This document shows positions 4,323 to 5,318 of a DNA stretch of 5,318 nucleotides, in pieces. Location of the stretch: NCBI GenBank assembly GCA_036380925.1, contig DASVDW010000158.1, positions 1 through 5,318 on the forward strand. Direction: 5' to 3'. Each line of letters begins with the position of its first letter. Position 1 is the first letter of the stretch. A model generated the notes under the pieces. That model saw nothing but the letters and a program-made list of their open reading frames with translations, made no database searches and was not told the origin of the DNA. Both the position numbers and the translations under genes were made by a program. This stretch comes from JAICLV01 sp036380925. Lineage in GTDB: Bacteria; Actinomycetota; Actinomycetes; Acidothermales; Acidothermaceae.

Positions 4323-5318
4323 TCAGCGTTGAAGCGCGGCCGCGACGTCGGTGGCCGCGAGAACTCCGAGCACCCGCCCGTCCGGCTCGACGACCACGTA
4401 CTCAGACGCCGGCGACTCCTGCAGCTGCTTCAGCAGGTCCTCGCCGCGCAGTTGAGCCGGCACGAAATCTGATCGAGTCACGCCACGCGAGAGCGCGCCG
4501 ACGCTGACCCAGGGCCGCCGATCCAGCGGGGTGGCCGCGACCGCCGCCTCGTTCACCACGCCGGTCGGATTGCCGTAGCCGTCGACGACGATCAGCCCGC
4601 GCGCGCGGCCCTCCTCGGCGCGGCGGACCGCCTCGGACACCGGCAGGTCGGCGCTCACCGACAGCGCGGGTCGGGTGAGCTCGCGGGCGGTGAGGTCGGG
4701 CAGCCGGTCGCGCACCGACTGCTGGCGAAGGACCGCGGTCGATGACATGACCATCATCACCGCGATGAGGATGAGCCACAGCCCGGTGCTTTGGTCGGCG
4801 CCGGTGCGGCGCGACGCGATGTACAGGCCGAAGACTCCGGTGGCGACGCCGAGCACCCGCCCCGCCCACGCGGCGCCCACGATGCCGGCCCGCGGGTTCT
4901 TCGTCACGGCCCACACCGTCGCCCGAAGCACCTGCCCACCGTCGAGCGGCAGGCCGGGCAACAGGTTGTACAGCCCGACGATGCCGTTGGTCCACGCCAG
5001 CGCCGCCGTCAAGACCCAGGCGACGGTTCCCTCGCTGAGCTCCCGCGAGCCGAACCACGCGAGCACGGCGAGAGCCAGATTCACCGCCGGGCCGGCCACC
5101 GCGACGAGCACCATCCGCCGCGGTGTGCCAGGCTCGCGCTCGAACGCCGAGTGGCCGGCCAGCCAGGTCAGCACCACCCGCTGCACGGGCACGTTGAACA
5201 ACCGGGCCAGCGCGCAGTGGCCGATCTCGTGGGCGAGAACGGACAACCCGAGAAACACGCCGAACGCCAACGAGACCGCGTAGCGGGCGGAGCCGATGCC
5301 CGCGACGTTGTCTTCGAC
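4323..5318 (-). CDS. M50 site-2 protease family zinc metalloprotease with two CBS domains (5' end missing)
   Basis: This family cleaves transmembrane substrates such as anti-sigma factors within the membrane. The frame is open to the right edge, giving 331 visible residues; TTG 5270 is not taken as the start because the frame continues as ARYAVS, and homologues have an extra N-terminal part with a membrane segment. Counting from the edge: zinc motif HEIGH (His30, Glu31, His34) in a hydrophobic segment, further probable membrane segments at about 69-89, 99-120, 145-169 and 179-196, and the second metal motif NLLPGLPLDGG (118-128, Asp126). Two CBS domains follow in the cytoplasm at about 213-263 and 278-330; CBS pairs usually bind adenine nucleotides or related ligands and may tune activity. 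The nearest studied relatives are Rip3-type proteases. The gene ends 24 bp before trmI and is probably the upstream member of that operon. The substrate is unknown. Confidence 0.93.
   Translation of the reverse strand, partial: VEDNVAGIGSARYAVSLAFGVFLGLSVLAHEIGHCALARLFNVPVQRVVLTWLAGHSAFEREPGTPRRMVLVAVAGPAVNLALAVLAWFGSRELSEGTVAWVLTAALAWTNGIVGLYNLLPGLPLDGGQVLRATVWAVTKNPRAGIVGAAWAGRVLGVATGVFGLYIASRRTGADQSTGLWLILIAVMMVMSSTAVLRQQSVRDRLPDLTARELTRPALSVSADLPVSEAVRRAEEGRARGLIVVDGYGNPTGVVNEAAVAATPLDRRPWVSVGALSRGVTRSDFVPAQLRGEDLLKQLQESPASEYVVVEPDGRVLGVLAATDVAAALQR

Noticed and set aside
3615..4472. 285-codon plus-strand open frame opposite trmI
   Set aside because: Antisense shadow of TrmI; Arg/His-rich with no family resemblance.
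4675..5283. 202-codon plus-strand open frame opposite the M50 protease gene
   Set aside because: Antisense to the HEIGH and LDGG motif regions; Ser/Thr/Arg-rich product without a plausible start signal.

Overview
The window is high-GC DNA with GTG starts and GC-rich third codon positions. Its gene set marks it as a chromosomal segment of an actinobacterium: an ARC/Mpa-type proteasomal AAA+ ATPase with a C-terminal GQYL tail, beside a TrmI tRNA m1A58 methyltransferase very like mycobacterial Rv2118c, a single-cluster ferredoxin and a CBS-containing site-2 protease. From memory, this grouping is found in Streptomyces- and Frankia-like actinobacteria, whereas mycobacteria lack the ferredoxin at this place. 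The genus cannot be named from the window.

Layout, left to right. Positions 1-347 (+) are the 3' end of a gene whose product ends in a long Pro/Thr/Ser-rich tail. Positions 469-1008 (+) encode a small, apparently exported, Pro/Ser-rich protein with a CGPRGC pair and a His/Gly-rich end. Positions 1045-2829 (-) encode ARC/Mpa, convergent with the exported-protein gene across 36 bp that hold two small hairpins. Positions 2846-3076 are a divergent regulatory region between arc and the ferredoxin gene at 3091-3384 (+). The ferredoxin gene converges on trmI at 3381-4298 (-), and their stop codons share one CTAG. Upstream of trmI on the same strand, 24 bp away, is an M50 site-2 protease gene at 4323-5318, whose start lies beyond the right edge.

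How the genes relate. ARC unfolds Pup-tagged proteins and feeds them to the 20S proteasome; its GQYL tail indicates that docking is intact. The usual downstream partners (dop, pup, prcB, prcA, pafA) are not directly behind arc here. Two plus-strand genes for low-complexity proteins lie there instead, and the rest of the locus may lie to the left of the window or elsewhere. The M50 protease and TrmI probably form one transcription unit. The ferredoxin probably serves an unidentified redox partner; its divergent pairing with arc makes shared control plausible.

No RNA gene, CRISPR array, insertion sequence or phage feature was seen. No clearly new multi-gene system is present. The points most worth following are the divergent arc/ferredoxin control region, the CX2DX2C ferredoxin, and the two low-complexity proteins placed where the Pup genes are commonly found.
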